Below are positions 63,088 through 64,000 of a stretch of 64,000 nt of DNA, piece after piece. Source of the stretch: Microbulbifer harenosus (GTDB taxonomy: Bacteria > Pseudomonadota > Gammaproteobacteria > Pseudomonadales > Cellvibrionaceae); the NCBI RefSeq assembly GCF_005771435.1, contig NZ_VANI01000016.1, positions 151,455 through 215,454 of the forward strand, written 5' to 3'. A program made the translations under genes and the position numbers. The notes under the pieces were generated by a model. It saw only the letters and a program-made list of their open reading frames with translations. It ran no database searches and was not told where the DNA came from. How positions within the stretch are numbered: the stretch's first letter is position 1; every line of letters begins with the position of its first letter.

Positions 63088-64000
63088 ATGCCGCGCGCTT
63101 TTTTCTTATTTCTCGCTTTATTTTTAACCACCTCATCTTCCTGGGCGGCCGACGGCCGCGCGGATTACGACCTTGATGACAACGGCCTGATCGAGATAGA
63201 CGACTGGGCCGATTTGAATGAGATCCGCAATAATCTGGATGGCTCCACCCTCTATGGCAGCAGCGCTGGCTGTCCGGTTGACGGTTGTATCGGCTTTGAG
63301 CTGACTACCGATTTGGACTTCGATACCAACGGCGATGGCGTCCTCGACAGTAACGACACTTACTGGAATGAAGGCGAGGGATGGGAGCCGCTTGGCAGTG
63401 ATTACTACAACTCATTCACCGGCGCATTTCACGGCAATGGCCATGTCATCCGCAACCTGATGATCGCGCGCCCCGACGGCAGGTATCAGGGCCTGTTCGG
63501 CTATCTCGACAATGCCAGCATTCGGGAGCTGGGCCTGAGCGGGCCGCTGATGTCCATCGAAGGCTGGTGGGCCGTGGGTGGGCTTGCAGGTCAAGCTAAC
63601 GACAGCCAGATCACCGCCACCTTTGTCAGCGGTTCGGTTGTGGGTACCGATAATATTGGTGGTCTGGTCGGTATTGCCTCGGGGGGCATCACCGCCAGCT
63701 ATGTCACCGGTGTCGTGCGTGGCGATAGAAATGTCGGCGGTTTGGCGGGAAGCGGCGAAGGTATCTCTGCCAGCCTGTCCAGCGCCCATGTGTCGGGGCG
63801 CGACTATGTCGGCGGACTGATCGGTAGTTTTGGTTCCGCCAGCGCCAGCGCCAGCTACTGGGCCACCGATGCCTCGGGTCAAACCACCAGTTATGGCGGC
63901 ACAGGCATCAAAGGTGTCACTCTGGCCGAACTGCAGTGCCCCACCGGCGCCGATGACACCACCTGCGTGACTGGCAGCACCCTGTATGCCGATTGGTCGA
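63088..64000 (+). CDS. Secreted GLUG-repeat protein (5' part, runs off the window)
   Basis: The frame from ATG 63088 stays open to the window end (304 codons). GGAGAG lies just upstream. A signal peptide (PRAFFLFLALFLTTSSSWAA) is followed by an acidic calcium-binding-like stretch (DYDLDDNGLIEIDDWADLNE), the segment FTGAFHGNGHVIRNLMI typical of GLUG-containing surface proteins, and GLUG-like repeats: VGGLAGQAND, IGGLVGIASG, VGGLAGSGEG, VGGLIGSFGS. Such proteins are large bacterial surface or adhesion proteins with beta-helix character; the specific role here is unknown. Confidence 0.82.
   Translation, partial: MPRAFFLFLALFLTTSSSWAADGRADYDLDDNGLIEIDDWADLNEIRNNLDGSTLYGSSAGCPVDGCIGFELTTDLDFDTNGDGVLDSNDTYWNEGEGWEPLGSDYYNSFTGAFHGNGHVIRNLMIARPDGRYQGLFGYLDNASIRELGLSGPLMSIEGWWAVGGLAGQANDSQITATFVSGSVVGTDNIGGLVGIASGGITASYVTGVVRGDRNVGGLAGSGEGISASLSSAHVSGRDYVGGLIGSFGSASASASYWATDASGQTTSYGGTGIKGVTLAELQCPTGADDTTCVTGSTLYADWS

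Overview
The window looks like the replication-origin region of a GC-rich marine gammaproteobacterium. The gene order (gyrB-recF-dnaN-dnaA | rpmH-rnpA-yidD-yidC-mnmE ... mnmG-rsmG-parA-parB-atpIBEFHAGDC ... glmU ... glmR-glmS), the poly-serine linker in a surface lipoprotein, the secreted subtilase and the Pseudomonas-style REP sequences suggest a Cellvibrionales member such as Microbulbifer. The genus is an inference from style and synteny; no search was run.

Layout. 1-3270: end of a HlyD-like adaptor, then a MacB/LolD-type ABC ATPase and two FtsX-type permeases. 3306-3373: a small IS-end-like palindrome. 3517-8117: a propeller lipoprotein, a MATE exporter followed by a decayed lpxL fragment, and a DUF2239 gene whose promoter carries a palindromic operator. 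8386-13171: a Pseudomonas-like block with an LpxL-type acyltransferase, glyQ, glyS and gmhB. 13460-16671: a secreted S8 peptidase behind a glycine-riboswitch-like leader. 16759-20689: rimO, an RlmI-type methyltransferase, a DUF1330 protein and a GNAT protein. 20806-27450 (minus strand): gyrB, recF, dnaN, dnaA, with two parS sites inside recF. 28142-32345: rpmH, rnpA, yidD, yidC, mnmE. 32387-33562: an MFS exporter. 33563-34398: DnaA-box cluster and AT-rich tract, a candidate oriC. 34399-39093: mnmG, rsmG, parA, parB. 39301-46862: complete F1Fo ATP synthase operon. 47003-54247: patatin, a HEXXH/TPR protein, a PD40-amidohydrolase fusion and a CDF transporter. 54396-62561: glmU, a three-gene 2-oxoacid dehydrogenase operon (E1alpha, E1beta, E2), glmR, glmS. 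63088-end: a secreted GLUG-repeat protein, cut by the window edge.

How it works together. Initiation (dnaA), the sliding clamp (dnaN), gyrase and segregation (parA, parB, parS) are clustered as expected around an origin. Two intergenic regions carry DnaA boxes: rpmH-dnaA and the gap upstream of mnmG. ATP synthase and cell-wall amino-sugar synthesis (glmU, glmS) follow on the same strand.

The most unusual content is non-coding. Five intergenic elements (30785-30876, 55830-55923, 56011-56108, 36343-36432, 60567-60673) share one predicted fold: a long outer helix and two inner hairpins. The helix sequences differ from copy to copy, but both strands change together, while the loop and junction bases are conserved. 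This covariation is visible by eye. Other palindromes include four REP sites or pairs, a large inverted repeat between atpD and atpC, and a nested palindrome at 49555-49651. I saw no tRNA, rRNA, CRISPR array or intact transposase.
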